In this document: piece after piece, positions 23,401 through 34,500 of the stretch
Layout: every line of letters begins with the position of its first letter
Numbering within the stretch: the first letter of the stretch is position 1
Source: Lineus longissimus
Taxonomy: Eukaryota; Nemertea; Pilidiophora; Heteronemertea; Lineidae
Length of the DNA: 64,000 nucleotides
Direction of reading: 5' to 3'
Assembly: GCF_910592395.1 (NCBI RefSeq)
Contig: NC_088317.1
Coordinates: 1,364,001-1,428,000 of the forward strand
The notes under the pieces: model-generated
The model's input: only the letters and a program-made list of their open reading frames with translations
What the model was told of the DNA's origin: nothing
Database searches by the model: none
Made by a program: the position numbers and the translations under genes

Positions 23401-25584
23401 GTTCGTCGCAGCAGGAGTAGCAGACGTATCATTGTCCTCAGCTCTAAATAGCCTATTGAAAGCACTTCCGACATCCGCGGATACAGTTTTCAAACAATCG
23501 GAGACCTTCTTCTTGTCCCTGGGACTAGGAACTGTTTCCACTGGGTCAGTAGATGACTTCATGTCACAAAGAACAGTATCAGTTTCGTCAGCAGTTTTTC
23601 CCGTCCCAACTGGAGCACTGTCTTCAACACTCCTAACACTGTCTGTGACATTCTTCTCGATGTCTACCACCTCCACTGGGTCCTGCGAAACACCTTCTTC
23701 AACTTTCTCATCCGAACTTGACAACACTAACACTGCAGGTTTCTTCCACCTTTTCAACAAATTGTGCTTTCTCTTATGTTTTGCCAACATTTTGCGATTG
23801 GGGAAGGCCTTGCCACAAATGCTGCAGTATGAAAGGCAAATTGTCCGGCCAGATTTTTTCACACTTGAAGAAGAACTTACAGAACTGTCTAACGTTTCTT
23901 GCGAACCCAACGTTACTTCTGAAGATCCCTGCGAAGTAAATGACATATCCAAATTCTCCTGTGAAGTTAAAATTTCTTTTGAAACCACTGCAAGTTCTGT
24001 TGAATCTTGGACAGAAGTTTGCGGACTTTCCAAAGTTTTTTGCGAATTATGCACTCTCATATGTTGGTTGAGCTTCTTACGTTTGCGGAAACATTTCTGA
24101 CAGATTAGACAACTGAAGAGTTTTTGTTTCTTGGAAGCCGCAGACTTCACACTCACAGGCGATGAGAGGAGACCTGTATCCTCCACAGGCGACGGGATAC
24201 ACTTGGGCGGAATCATCACAGGCGTTTCAACGCTGCTCGTATTCAAATCCATTGAGATTAAATGTTCTGTTTCCATGTGACAAAACAGCTTTGTGTGCAG
24301 GTAGAACTTTTTCTCACAGACTGGACACGTGTAGGTGACGGCTTTGATTTCTTTCTTCCGACTTTTCAACTTGTGAACCTCACGGACATGTTTCTTGAGC
24401 TCTTTTTTAAACTTAAACATTTCCTCACACTGATCGCAAGCAAGCTTCTTTATCTGCAGTTTCAGCTTAGCTTTCCCTGCCAATTTCTTGGCTGTTTTAA
24501 CGACAATATCACTCGGACTTGCACTTGGCGTATCGTGCCTCGTCTTAACATGCACCGCCAAATTGCATTTGAGCGGGAATGCTTGGCCACAGATCGTACA
24601 CACGAAGTCTTTAGTACCTGAATGAACCAACAGATGACGCTTATACGTAAACTCCATATGGCAAATTTTCGGACAGTGCGGACATTTTAGTTCAATTTTA
24701 TCTGTACCGTCACTTGGTCCAGTTTTTTTATTTTCGATGGGTTTTTCAGTTTCTGCAGTCACTTCTGGCTCAAGTGGAACAGGCTCTGATTGAACGAGCT
24801 CAGCAGATTCCAGAGGATCAACATTCACAGTTTCTACAGATTTCAGTCCAACACGGGTGACAGAATTCAGTTTAGCAGGTGTGACAGAATTCAGTTCTAC
24901 AGGGGTGACACCTCGCTCAAATTTAGGTTCCTTTTTTTTCCCGCCTTTTGATTCCAATACATCCTTGGTCATGCCCATTGCCCTAACCAGCACCTTTGCC
25001 TCTGCTTTGTCTTCTGCCGCCGGCAAATTCATGGTCACCCCTGGCAACTCCTCCACCTGGCTATTGACGATCAGATTTTCTATCTCGACTACAGGATTCT
25101 TCAACTCAACCTCAGCGTGTTGAGTAATCGTTTCAAAATCCAGCGGCCGGAGCACCAAGGTGCCACACGTCGGTGTGGAACGTTTTCGTTTCTTCTTCGG
25201 ACTGAATTTCTTCCGTCCTTTCTTATGGACCCGAGAATGAGCCTTCAAACCACTCATCAAGACAAACGCTTTATGGCACTTCCTGCACTTGTAAGGTTTC
25301 AATGAGTCTTCCAATGCAGGATGTTTGATCATGTGAATCTTCAACTCGATAGCAGACGTACATTCAATGTTACAGACGCAACATCGGTATTCCGCTGGCG
25401 GTAAGTCGACTTTTTCGTGCATGAGAAGATGACTGGTGTACAGACGTTTGTTGGAGAAGTTCTTGTCACAAAGTGTGCAGAAGAATTGTTGACGTTCGTG
25501 GCAGCGGAGATGATTCTTGAAGAAGAATGGATCGGTGAACGTCTTGTGGCAGATAGTGCATGGATACCACATCCGTTTTTTGGC
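20461..25584 (-). CDS. Terminal zinc-finger exon of the giant gene (1,707 aa)
   Basis: A single 5,124-nt exon begins at acceptor TTTTGCAG with AKKRMWYPCTICHKTF and runs to the stop. It holds 14 C2H2 fingers: four clustered at the start, groups near 290-350, 390-460, 500, 600, 830-900 and 990 (last CxxC..H..C type), and one isolated finger 20 residues from the end (FKCHYCGETFKFHSLYNRH). Long S/P/K/D-rich spacers separate them, including an R/S/P basic segment (SPRKGRSPGRKPKKARL). Wide finger spacing is unlike tandem KRAB/ZAD arrays. No internal methionine at the 5' edge has good start context, supporting a spliced junction to the upstream exons. Confidence 0.85.
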   Translation of the reverse strand, partial: AKKRMWYPCTICHKTFTDPFFFKNHLRCHERQQFFCTLCDKNFSNKRLYTSHLLMHEKVDLPPAEYRCCVCNIECTSAIELKIHMIKHPALEDSLKPYKCRKCHKAFVLMSGLKAHSRVHKKGRKKFSPKKKRKRSTPTCGTLVLRPLDFETITQHAEVELKNPVVEIENLIVNSQVEELPGVTMNLPAAEDKAEAKVLVRAMGMTKDVLESKGGKKKEPKFERGVTPVELNSVTPAKLNSVTRVGLKSVETVNVDPLESAELVQSEPVPLEPEVTAETEKPIENKKTGPSDGTDKIELKCPHCPKICHMEFTYKRHLLVHSGTKDFVCTICGQAFPLKCNLAVHVKTRHDTPSASPSDIVVKTAKKLAGKAKLKLQIKKLACDQCEEMFKFKKELKKHVREVHKLKSRKKEIKAVTYTCPVCEKKFYLHTKLFCHMETEHLISMDLNTSSVETPVMIPPKCIPSPVEDTGLLSSPVSVKSAASKKQKLFSCLICQKCFRKRKKLNQHMRVHNSQKTLESPQTSVQDSTELAVVSKEILTSQENLDMSFTSQGSSEVTLGSQETLDSSVSSSSSVKKSGRTICLSYCSICGKAFPNRKMLAKHKRKHNLLKRWKKPAVLVLSSSDEKVEEGVSQDPVEVVDIEKNVTDSVRSVEDSAPVGTGKTADETDTVLCDMKSSTDPVETVPSPRDKKKVSDCLKTVSADVGSAFNRLFRAEDNDTSATPAATNIAEAASTLSFPQKAKRLPGEEKKAKTKSTVVRSVFDDKQKLFEADNSVVDNISSAPLDPGTAISAQRVKKSPAVKKKKKRSSKKSCVDPSLLTVVCHICGKRFLQKCNAMSHLKKVHDLVETDIPQDILDGMRREYQCEICLRTFTQKCSLQVHVNRHSETGSVSKVKVLKSKKKMFKKVVRSSIGGEKVKKVKRRSSGNKELLSLLDGPNLEQAALEEKCRSADGMALKRPRKTLKIPEMNNDLYTCHFCGKDYVKFSRLESHISNCGKEKVSKKMKQKFEKFSPKAKLMPSVDQSSSYGLDYDTEAYDDDSSMNTSCIKFSPDDASRKQDCDQFEQLEANLQKLTPDPSPSNRPIRTPNILPAGSNRALNVLPSHSRKRTPSASPAHRKIGKSGSPRKGRSPGRKPKKARLSATPVCGLFPERVEVTSPYFKSTQVEVADSKPVMDDGAPDMFSSTSEDVLPDPTLGEAKIIPKYTPTYSDISDEEDDMPLNRLAKVVTSKEPLKSGQDKSKKASPKDAAALRISPRRRSWDVGQILHDTSIAPSRQISRALTFSNQEQTNIPPESEFDSEPKYESYSKTLKTFERQRHCSDDGRVKRKSRWDQPPAPSVDEKPVLSVYDFIDDDIEMRVPPVKKTELKLSVSGDKTTSSSSHSKPEGSRTKKKISPSGKSSKIHRKKSKHARWSSPKSKKKFPKIDIAPSFHEVNSSSSEPNFALANFSPKRKTDYSSANTYNQCDQGPAFQTSKGGPSFFESPVNVSEKPNPPSTVDPCAAKNTPRSLSSMSTSSASASTCNIHSDSVMLQPNVPLNASSDASMLKDSAAFLLKSDGIMLGHSASRPVNAPQERQLEHNAFAFNSDSSMFRSKPPGHFNDPQNWKDTKVSATHSDSVTFGPNAQKSLSDFPVLNDVAVDLTKTFGSTSTSRAATPPISVPKTESSVSGGRFKCHYCGETFKFHSLYNRHLKKEHKVGRPATDWSL

Positions 25585-28500
25585 CTGCAAAAGTTTAGGA
25601 TTTGTTTGTTAGAATAAAATCGGAACTCTTGACCGGTTTATTTCAAATTTTACTTCAAGCAGACAAGCATGAGATGCATCCGCTGATGACATATCATCTC
25701 TTTTCCCTCAGAAGGAGAAAACACCCTGCCTTTTCCAAATCCTGGCAGATGCACTATAGCTGACACACACTTTGCCTCAGTTTTCATTTTTTCCTTCTGA
25801 CACAGATTCTTTGGGTCATTGTACATACCTTGTCTTTCTTTGTTTTGATGACAGTCAACGCCTCCTCATATTGATCTTTGTTTGGACTCGTCGTCTCAGC
25901 ATCGTCTGCTGGTACGTCTGCTGCAAACAATTGGACAGGTTCCATCTCGTCCTGTTTCTCAGTCACCTGTAACAATGATGATGACAGAGATATTTATCAA
26001 CTATTACAGTCACCCCAAGTTGGACATGTTGAAACAAATCTTCCAGATGTTTAAGCCCATGCAACTCATCAACATCATCTTGGGATACCATCACCACAAA
26101 GTGGCAGGTATGTAATACCAGCAAAGACATGCCCCGTGTCATGTTGAGGAACCACTTTGGAGGCACACACAAACAGCACCAAGTAGAGATGAGAGATAAG
26201 TTTACCTGTTTCATCCTGGTGCCATCTCTCGGCGACGCCACACGCCCAGGCGATCTTGCTCTTGCAGGCGACTTGGGTCGTGGCTTTGCGCCCTTCGACG
26301 GAGATTTCCTCGCAACTTTAGCGCCATCTCCCATCGTCTTCATACACTTCTGCTTCCTCTTCCGCACCGAGCTGGTTCCCGGTGACGCTGGGTGAAGCAG
26401 ATTGGCAGGTGGTGGCAATGTCTCCTGGAAGATACCACATCCATCATTAAAGCCAAGGTCATGGGACATGGGCACTGATTACTTTTTTGGAATATGATAC
26501 AAGCCACGCTAATAATGCTCTGTACACACTGTACCGTCCTAGTTACCAGGTCTGGTGTTGAAGAGGGCCTAGCACAGACATATGCACAGTTGCATTATAC
26601 AGCTAGGCCCAGTCATTCAAAACAAGTTGCATCACTAACTTGACGTTAACTTATTCAGTTAAGCCCAAAGCTCAATCAGCAGCACACATTTGAGCAAACC
26701 AGCAACCATCTTGCTTACCTTGTGTGAGGGTGCCGGTTGAAGGACCGGCTCAGCTTTAACAGATGCAGTCTTGGCCAAGTCGATTTCAATCCTGGCTTCT
26801 TGGAGCTGTAAAACAAGCCAAGTAAAGGGTATTATTCAGAAAAGCCTCTTGAATACTGGTAGAGTTCAAATGAATGCTGCTAAGCTGCTCTTTCAGACCA
26901 GAGAAAGTTTCCTGTCGAGACTGAGAATTCAAGTGGTAAAAAATCAAATCTCTGAACTGACCTGTTTTTCCAGCCAGACATTCAAGTTCCTCTCATTGAC
27001 ATATTTAGTCTTCATATCCCCATGTGCGACCCGCTCGCTGGCAAGATATTTCTCCAACGCGGTGATAGCGGCTTTGAGCTCAGGGGTCTCTTTCACAGCA
27101 TCTGCCAGCCTGGCTTCCAGGGCCTTGATCTCGTTGGTCAGGTTTGCGATGATTCGGGTCATTTCGTCTTCGACTTCCTCAATAGTGTCGAGCTGGAATA
27201 AGATTGAGAGAGATGGAGATGAGTGGGAATGTACAGGCCCAAGGCTTGGGGACGTAATGTGAAACACTTTGAACAATAGAATCACACTGGATTTAGTGCT
27301 ATAAAAGTCTCATCATTATCATATCATTCTTCCAGACCATAACCGGCAAATACTAGGCAGGAATGCCAGCCAGTAGTCAGAGACAACTACTCATCAAGTA
27401 AAAGATGTATTTGGAATAGAGTTTGACTTACCTGTTTGTATGCGCAGCTCTCCCTGTCTTTCACTTCAGATCTCAACTCGGCAATGCCCGACCTCAGTTC
27501 CTCGAACTTCTCTTTCAATCTGACCTCCTCTAGCACAGCTTGCTCACAGGCAGTCTGCAGCACTGCCGCATCGTTGCCAAAGGTGAAGTTCTTCAGGGGC
27601 GAGATGGACAGGGACCCGTCTGGTTGTCGGTTGGCCACACACAACTCTTGGGAGATCACGGTCGGATCCTTGAGAGGTTCCGTCATGACAAAGTACGCCT
27701 CCGCTTCCATCAAGACCTCAGGGTCCTCTCCATCCCTTTCGCTAGATCCTTGTACCACGCAATCTTCACAGTCCGAGCTAAGCGTCTTGTCTGTGGACAC
27801 ATCTTTTGAGCCTGAATCTTCTGATGTACCTTCCTGGCTTTTTGGATCTAATAAAACACCACACTGGTGGCAGAAATGTTTGCCAAAATTATCCCTCATG
27901 GTTTGGGTTTCCGTTGACTTGACCTCCTTGACTTCTGGAACGGCTACACTTATCTCCAGCTCCGGGACTGCAGGTTTTGCAAGAGTATCTGTTTCTGTTT
28001 CTAACTCAGGAGTAACAGCAGCATCGGACACGTCAAAATCTGTCATCGTCTTGACAGACTTTGTCTTCACACAACTTCTGAGCTTTCTCTTTTGCTTCTC
28101 AATCAGTAACTCATCCAAGGCAGCTGTCAACCGTGTTTCCAAATCAGCACACGTCTGCTTAGAAGTCTCCAAAGTGGCCTCCTTCGCGTACAGGTTTTGC
28201 TTCAGGGTTCCAACGTCGCATTCCAAAATGGTCACTGCACCGGCCAACTCCTGGATTTCTAGGTGGCATCCATTGAGAAGCTCCTCCCTCGCAATCAAGT
28301 CTGCCTCCTTATTACTGACCGTCAGCTCTCGAGCTTTCAGCGATTCATCCAAAGCTTTTGTTCTTGTCTCCTCCTTCCGGGACATCTGCAGCTCTGACAA
28401 ACACCCGTTCAACTGATCTTTGACATTCGATCTTACTTCTTCCCCAAACGACGCAACAGTCATTTCCCGTTTTTTCAAATCAGTCTCCCGATTCTTCAAT

Positions 28501-31500
28501 GCATTTTTCAACTTCTCTACTTCCTTTTCCTTCAGATTCAGAGTATCCAGGCGTTTCTGTTCCAGCATTTCTTTCTCCACTAACTTTGCTTCCCTTTCAT
28601 TTAACTGTGCCTGTTTCATCGCTAATCCCTCCTGATTGGGACTCTGACCGTCTGCGTCTTTGTGATGATAAGCAATATCCAACTGGTTGGACATCAGAAC
28701 CAACTGCTCCTTGCAAGCCTCCATTATATTGTCTTTCACCTCAACCGCTTTCTCCAACTTTCCAATCTTTGTCAAGAACTCAAAATTCTTATCTGTCAGT
28801 TCTGCTTTCTTCATGTCCAACTCAGTATTCTGAAACTTCAGGTCGGCAACTTTGTGTTCCATGACTTCAAAGTCACGCCTCAACTCAGCGACAAGATTCT
28901 CATCAAGTGCCTTAGAAATGTTCATAATCTCATGTTCATTTTTCAACATTTCGAAATTGTGTTCGAGTTCTTTGATTTTCTTCTCCAACAAAGCGATGGT
29001 CTCTTCCCGCTCGGCGACCTGCGCTTCAAACTTTTTAGTAACATGGCGCACTTCCGTCTCCTTTTCCTGTATCATCTGAAGAAGCCCAACCGCCTTGGAG
29101 CGGCAGCTGGACAACTGCTTCGTCAACACCGCTATCCCACTCTGCAGACTCATCAGCGCGTTCTCCTTCGCATCTAAGGCTTCCTTAAAATTTACCTCCT
29201 GCTGCTTGAGTTCCAAATTCAACATCGCAACCTCCTTTTCCTTCTCAGACAACACCTTCAAAACTTGCTGCTTCTCATTTCGGACAATCCCTAATTGCCG
29301 GTTTAGGTTATTTGTGACATTGAAATGTTTGACTTGCTTCAAGACTCCCTCGTAGACCAGAATTCTGTCGCTCTTATCCTTGACGTCTGCTTCCATGTCT
29401 TGCATCTGCCGCTTGAGCTCCAGCTCACTTTCCTGCAGTGCCTTCACCTGCTGTGCGAACTCCTGCACCTTCCCCTCTTCAGCCTTGGCTTGCTTTGCAC
29501 TCTCCTCCAACTGACCTTGAAATTTCTGCTGCTCGTTTTCAGCCATCTCCAACTCCATCATCAGCTGCCGCCTCTCAGACAGCCAAGCCTTTGCTTCATC
29601 TTTCAACGTAGCGCATCCCAATCTCTCCGCTCCCAACTCCTTCCTCAAATCATCGACAGTCCCCTGGAGTGACGACACAGCTTTCTCGAGCGTCTTTATC
29701 TCGTTCCTAGATACCGCCAGTACCTCCTGGAAACGACCTTTCTCCTTGGTCCAAAGCTTTGCATCCCCCTGCAACAGAGAATATTCCATCTTCTGCTCAC
29801 ATTCAGACTTGGATAAATCAAGGAATCGCAGACGGAGATGATCAACTTCATGCTCAGACTTTTGTAACGTTTCTCTCAGCGCATTCTTCTCATCTTTCAA
29901 TGATTTTATAGCAAGCCTCTCAACCTGGAGCTGCCCACGGAGATTCCGGAGGGTAATCTGCAACTCTTGTAACTTTTCATTGCCCCGTGAATTCTGGCGA
30001 GACTTGGCTTCAGAACGAGAAAACCTATCAAGGGCGACAATGCTCTCTTTCCCAAGCTTCTGCGCCTTCTCCTGCAATTCACCAACGATTTCCTGCACTG
30101 CCACTAATTCATCTCTCAGGGTTTTATTCTCAGTTTCTAATTGCTTTGCACGTTCCTCCTGACACTCCTTAGAAGCCTTCTCTTGGAAACGTAGTTTTTC
30201 CTGCGACAAATGTTCGATCAATTTCTCCTGCGTATTGTAAAGTTCTACCAATTTACGGTTTTGTTTTTTGAGTTCTGCGACATCTTTCTCATGCAAATTT
30301 TCATCAACATGCTGAATATTTCGTGGACTGCTGATACGGACTGACCTCACCTCTTCCATCTCATCGCTGCCGGAATCATAATCTTCCACCAACTGTTTCA
30401 TATTAGAAGAAGACTCTACTCCGGTTTTTGGCGTCGAGTCCATGTTCTTCAAATATAACTTCAAGTCCTCAACATCCTGCGGCCTTGGTACATTCATATT
30501 GGAAAAGTTCGCACAGAGAATATTTAAACGATAAGTCAGGTCCGCCACAATACGCTCTTTATGCTGTAGGGCTGATTTTGTATCTGTGTAGTCAAAAGTC
30601 TGTTCCGTCAGTTTAGATTTTGTCCCCTTGAGTTCAAGCGCTAAGTCCTCGATGAGATAATCCTTATTTTCCAACTTTGTTTTCAACTTGTTGTTACTCT
30701 GCACCAGCATTTGGGAGCGTTCAATTTCTGAGCGTAAATTCTGTTGGAGCTGTACTGTATCATTTCGTTTCACTGCCAAATCTGCCTGGGTTGATTTCAG
30801 TTTATTTCTCATGAATGCCAGATCATCTTCCATACGTTCGACCTTCTGCCGATCTGTCGTAGACGTCTGCAGCGCCTCTGCCAATGACTCTTCCAACTTG
30901 CGCTTTGTCTCAGTCATGGAGTCTAGCTTCACACGCATCGACAGCAACTCGGCATCTAATTTGCTTACTCTCTTGGCGAGACTGACAGCAGCTCTAGTTC
31001 TCCGCTTTCCTGCATCCTGGTCAGCTGCGACAGACGGACTAGTTTCTGTGACATCATTTTCCTTTTTCAGCCCAGCTAGTGTCTCATACGCCTGGTTCAT
31101 CTCAGCCAACGATCTGACCAACTCCTCCTTCTCAGATTCCAGGTTTGATAGAGACATCTGCAGCTTGTGACAATCACTGCAACCAACGTCTCCTTTCGCT
31201 GGACTCGTATCATGGCGACCAACCTGCTCCCGCAACCACTGCTCCACCATGACTGAAGACTGCACATCCAGAGCACCACATCGTTTGTCAACACTGGTTT
31301 TCTTCTTCCCAGACGACGTCTTCTCATTTGCCGTTTCTAACTGGAACTGCTTCACACACATCAAAAGCATCTGCTTGTCTTTCTGCAGTTGTTTTTCAAC
31401 ATCCGTCTGCTCTTTCAATTTGGCATCCAAAATGTCACGCTCCTTTCGGCATTTTTCCAACTCCTCATGCTCTCGCTGCAGCAACTCGTTTAACTGTCTT

Positions 31501-34500
31501 GTCCGCTCCTGCTCCCCTTGTAGTCGCAGACGACAGTGAATCACATCGTGCTCTCCAACGTTTTGAGCCTGGACCTCCAGTGTCGACTTCACCTTTTCAA
31601 GGTGCAGCCTAACTTTATCACACTCAATGTATTTCTCTTTGAGTTCGTCTCGCTCACCAATGCACTCTGCCAATTCTCCCTGGAACCGTACCTTCAGCTC
31701 ACTGACCCTTTCCTCCGAATCCTTTAACATCTGTTTCAGGTTTGTACACTCCTTACAAATACTCGGATCAGCAGAGTCTATCTCATTACTCTGTGCCTCA
31801 TCCCCTTGGTCCCTAGTCCCGCTAGGTTTAGCGACAATAGACCTTTCTTGGCACAGCTTTGCTTCAGGGTCTGATATCATTCTTTTCAACAGCTCCTTGA
31901 CTTTGGCACTCAAAGCACCTTTTTCCTTGACTAGATTCAAATTCAGCTCGGACAATTCCTGGCAACGTGTCCTACATTCCCCGCCCTCCTTCTCCAGGTC
32001 TTTCAAACAATGCTCTAAGTAATGATTCTCATTTTGCACCAGAGTCAATTCTTTGTTTAGTTCCTCAACCAAGTGCGCCCTTTGTTTCCTTTCAATGTCT
32101 GCATTGGAAAATTCCCCAGAGTTTCGTATTCCTGAGTCTACTGAACTCCTGCACACAGCTGGTGTGTTTTTGATTAAGTTTCGGCCAACTGTCAAATCTA
32201 GAGCCTTGGAGTCATCTGTTCTTATAGACTGTGTCATGTTCTCGCCCGAATCAAGGACCGGAGAGCTCCCCGAACTCGCATCAGAACCAGTACAGTAGTC
32301 GCTCGAAGAACCCAGCCGAATTTCAGCCAATCGGGCCTCGCTAGCTTGATACTTTTCCTTGTAGTCATTCATAAATTTCAGCGCATCGTCAACATTCTTC
32401 TGAAGGATCTTGTTTAGCGTCTGCTCCTTGGCTAGTTTTGACCGACATTCTTTCAACATTGTGGTTTCGGCCTCCAACTTTGATTGAGTCTCCTCCAGCA
32501 CTGCTTGTTCTGCTTCCAAACTTGAACGACATTCCCTCAGGAACATCTGTTCAAGCTCCAGCTTCGCCTGACTAGCTCGAAGCGTCTTCTTCAATGTCTC
32601 CATCTCAGACTTTTGGTTCCCCAATAACGTTTCCCTCTCTATGTTCTCCATTTTCAACTTCTCCATCTCTGTCGTCTGGGCCACTAACAATTTGTCCTTC
32701 TCGACATTTTCTGCCTCCAACTTTTCTACATCCAACATGCATGTCTCAAACATGTTCACGCTCTCAGCTTGGGCATTTCTCAACACTTCCAACTCAGCAG
32801 TCAGTTTTTCCGCCCTCTCAAACTCAACCAGCAACATTTTTGAAACATCCTGTGCAAGCAGGATAACATTGATACTTTCCTTCTCTGATTTGGTGTCGGA
32901 ATTCTCCGTTTCATTCCTGACCTTCCTAACAGCTTTCGAGAGCAGACGTTTAGCCTCCTTCAAGTCTGACACCGACTGCTTCAACTCTTCTTCCGCAGAA
33001 ATCAACTGATCCTTGTAATTTTCAACCAATTTTTCTGGTGATTCGCTTCCTTGGAACGTTTTATTCAAAGCCATCAGACTCTCAATCTTCGTCTTGTGAA
33101 GTTTCCGCGCAATTTCTAACTCTCTCCGTTTCTCATCGAGGCATTTTCGCGAATCTGCAAGTTGCCTCTCGAGTTTCGTCAGGCCAGCCAGTTCTAATGT
33201 CTTCTCCTCTAAAGATTTCTGGGCTTCTGCAAGTTTTTTCCCCAGTTGCCCAGTACTTTCTCTCTCCTTCCCTAACAGCAAAGTCTTCTCACAAAGTGAC
33301 TGTCCACAATCTTTGAGTTGCTTTTTCATTTCCTCACATTCTACTTTACTCGCGGTCACCTCACGAGCCAATTCAGAAGTCTTCTCATCAAAACAGTTCT
33401 GCAATTCTGCAAGCTGATTCTTCAGCTGCTCAAGTCTCTCATCATGTGTTATCCTCTGATGCTCCAACTCTGTCGTCTTCTCATCCAATAACTTCTTCGC
33501 ATCTCCCAGCTGTCTTTCAACATCTTTAACAGCTTGCGCATACTTTTCAATATCAGCTGCCCAATCAGATATGTTGCCCTTCATTGCGTTCAGCTCTTTC
33601 TCCTTGGCCTCAACCTCCTTCTCAAGCCTGGCATTTGTAGCTATGTGTTCATTCTGTTGCCCACTCAACAACTTGATTTTGCCGCCAATGTGTTCATTGT
33701 CTGCTAACAGACTAGTTAAACGCGACTCAGCTTCACACAAACTGTTCGCCAAATCTGTTTTTTCTTTGATCAGGTCTTCCTTCTCCTTCTGGATTACATC
33801 ATATTTGTCGCACAATGATTTCACGCGTCCAGCAGACGCATCAATCTCTGGCACAAGATCAGTCAGGTTATCCTTTGCGTTCCATTCTTCCTCAAGAGCT
33901 GCATTCTTCTCCATCAGTAATTTGATCGTCTCTTTACAAGAATCATGCTCAGCTCTCAGATTTGCCAAATTAGTTTCTTTTTCTCTCTTGGCTGCTGTCT
34001 GGTCCGTTTGTAATGAATCACACTGGTCAGTTAGTCTATCAATTGTGTCTAAACAAGTCTCATGTTCGGCGCTCAATCTCGCCAAGGAGTCCACAGCTTT
34101 TGATTTCTCCGACTCGAGGTCATGCAAAGCTCTCGACTGACATGCTGTTTTCTCCACTAACTTCTCATTGTTAGTTTTCAAAGCAGTCACATTCTCCAAA
34201 GTTACACTCAACTCTTCTAAAGTCGCAGCTAAACTGTCCGCTTTTTTCTTAAGTGCCGCGTTTTCAATTCTCAAACCATCTAAGTCCTTTCGCAGTTTTG
34301 AATTCTCATTTTGTAACTTGCTGCTTTCCTCAGATAACGAACTTTTCAATTTCTCATTCAGCCCATCCTTCTTCTTCAGATCACACAACTGTTGCCGCAT
34401 GGATGAACAATCAGATTTCAGCGAATTGCACACTTCCTTAAGATGCCTCATCTTGGATTCTAACTCAATCTTCTCATTTGAGAGTTCTTTGGTTTTCTTT

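Noticed and set aside
23213-24100. 295-aa plus-strand open frame opposite the zinc-finger exon
   Set aside because: Antisense to a well-supported zinc-finger coding exon; composition reflects the complement of lysine- and serine-rich codons.
27436-28416. 326-aa plus-strand open frame opposite the coiled-coil exon
   Set aside because: It is the antisense shadow of a lysine/glutamate-rich coding exon. The serine/phenylalanine-rich translation and many sibling frames along the same exon show codon-bias mirroring, with no splice or start context.
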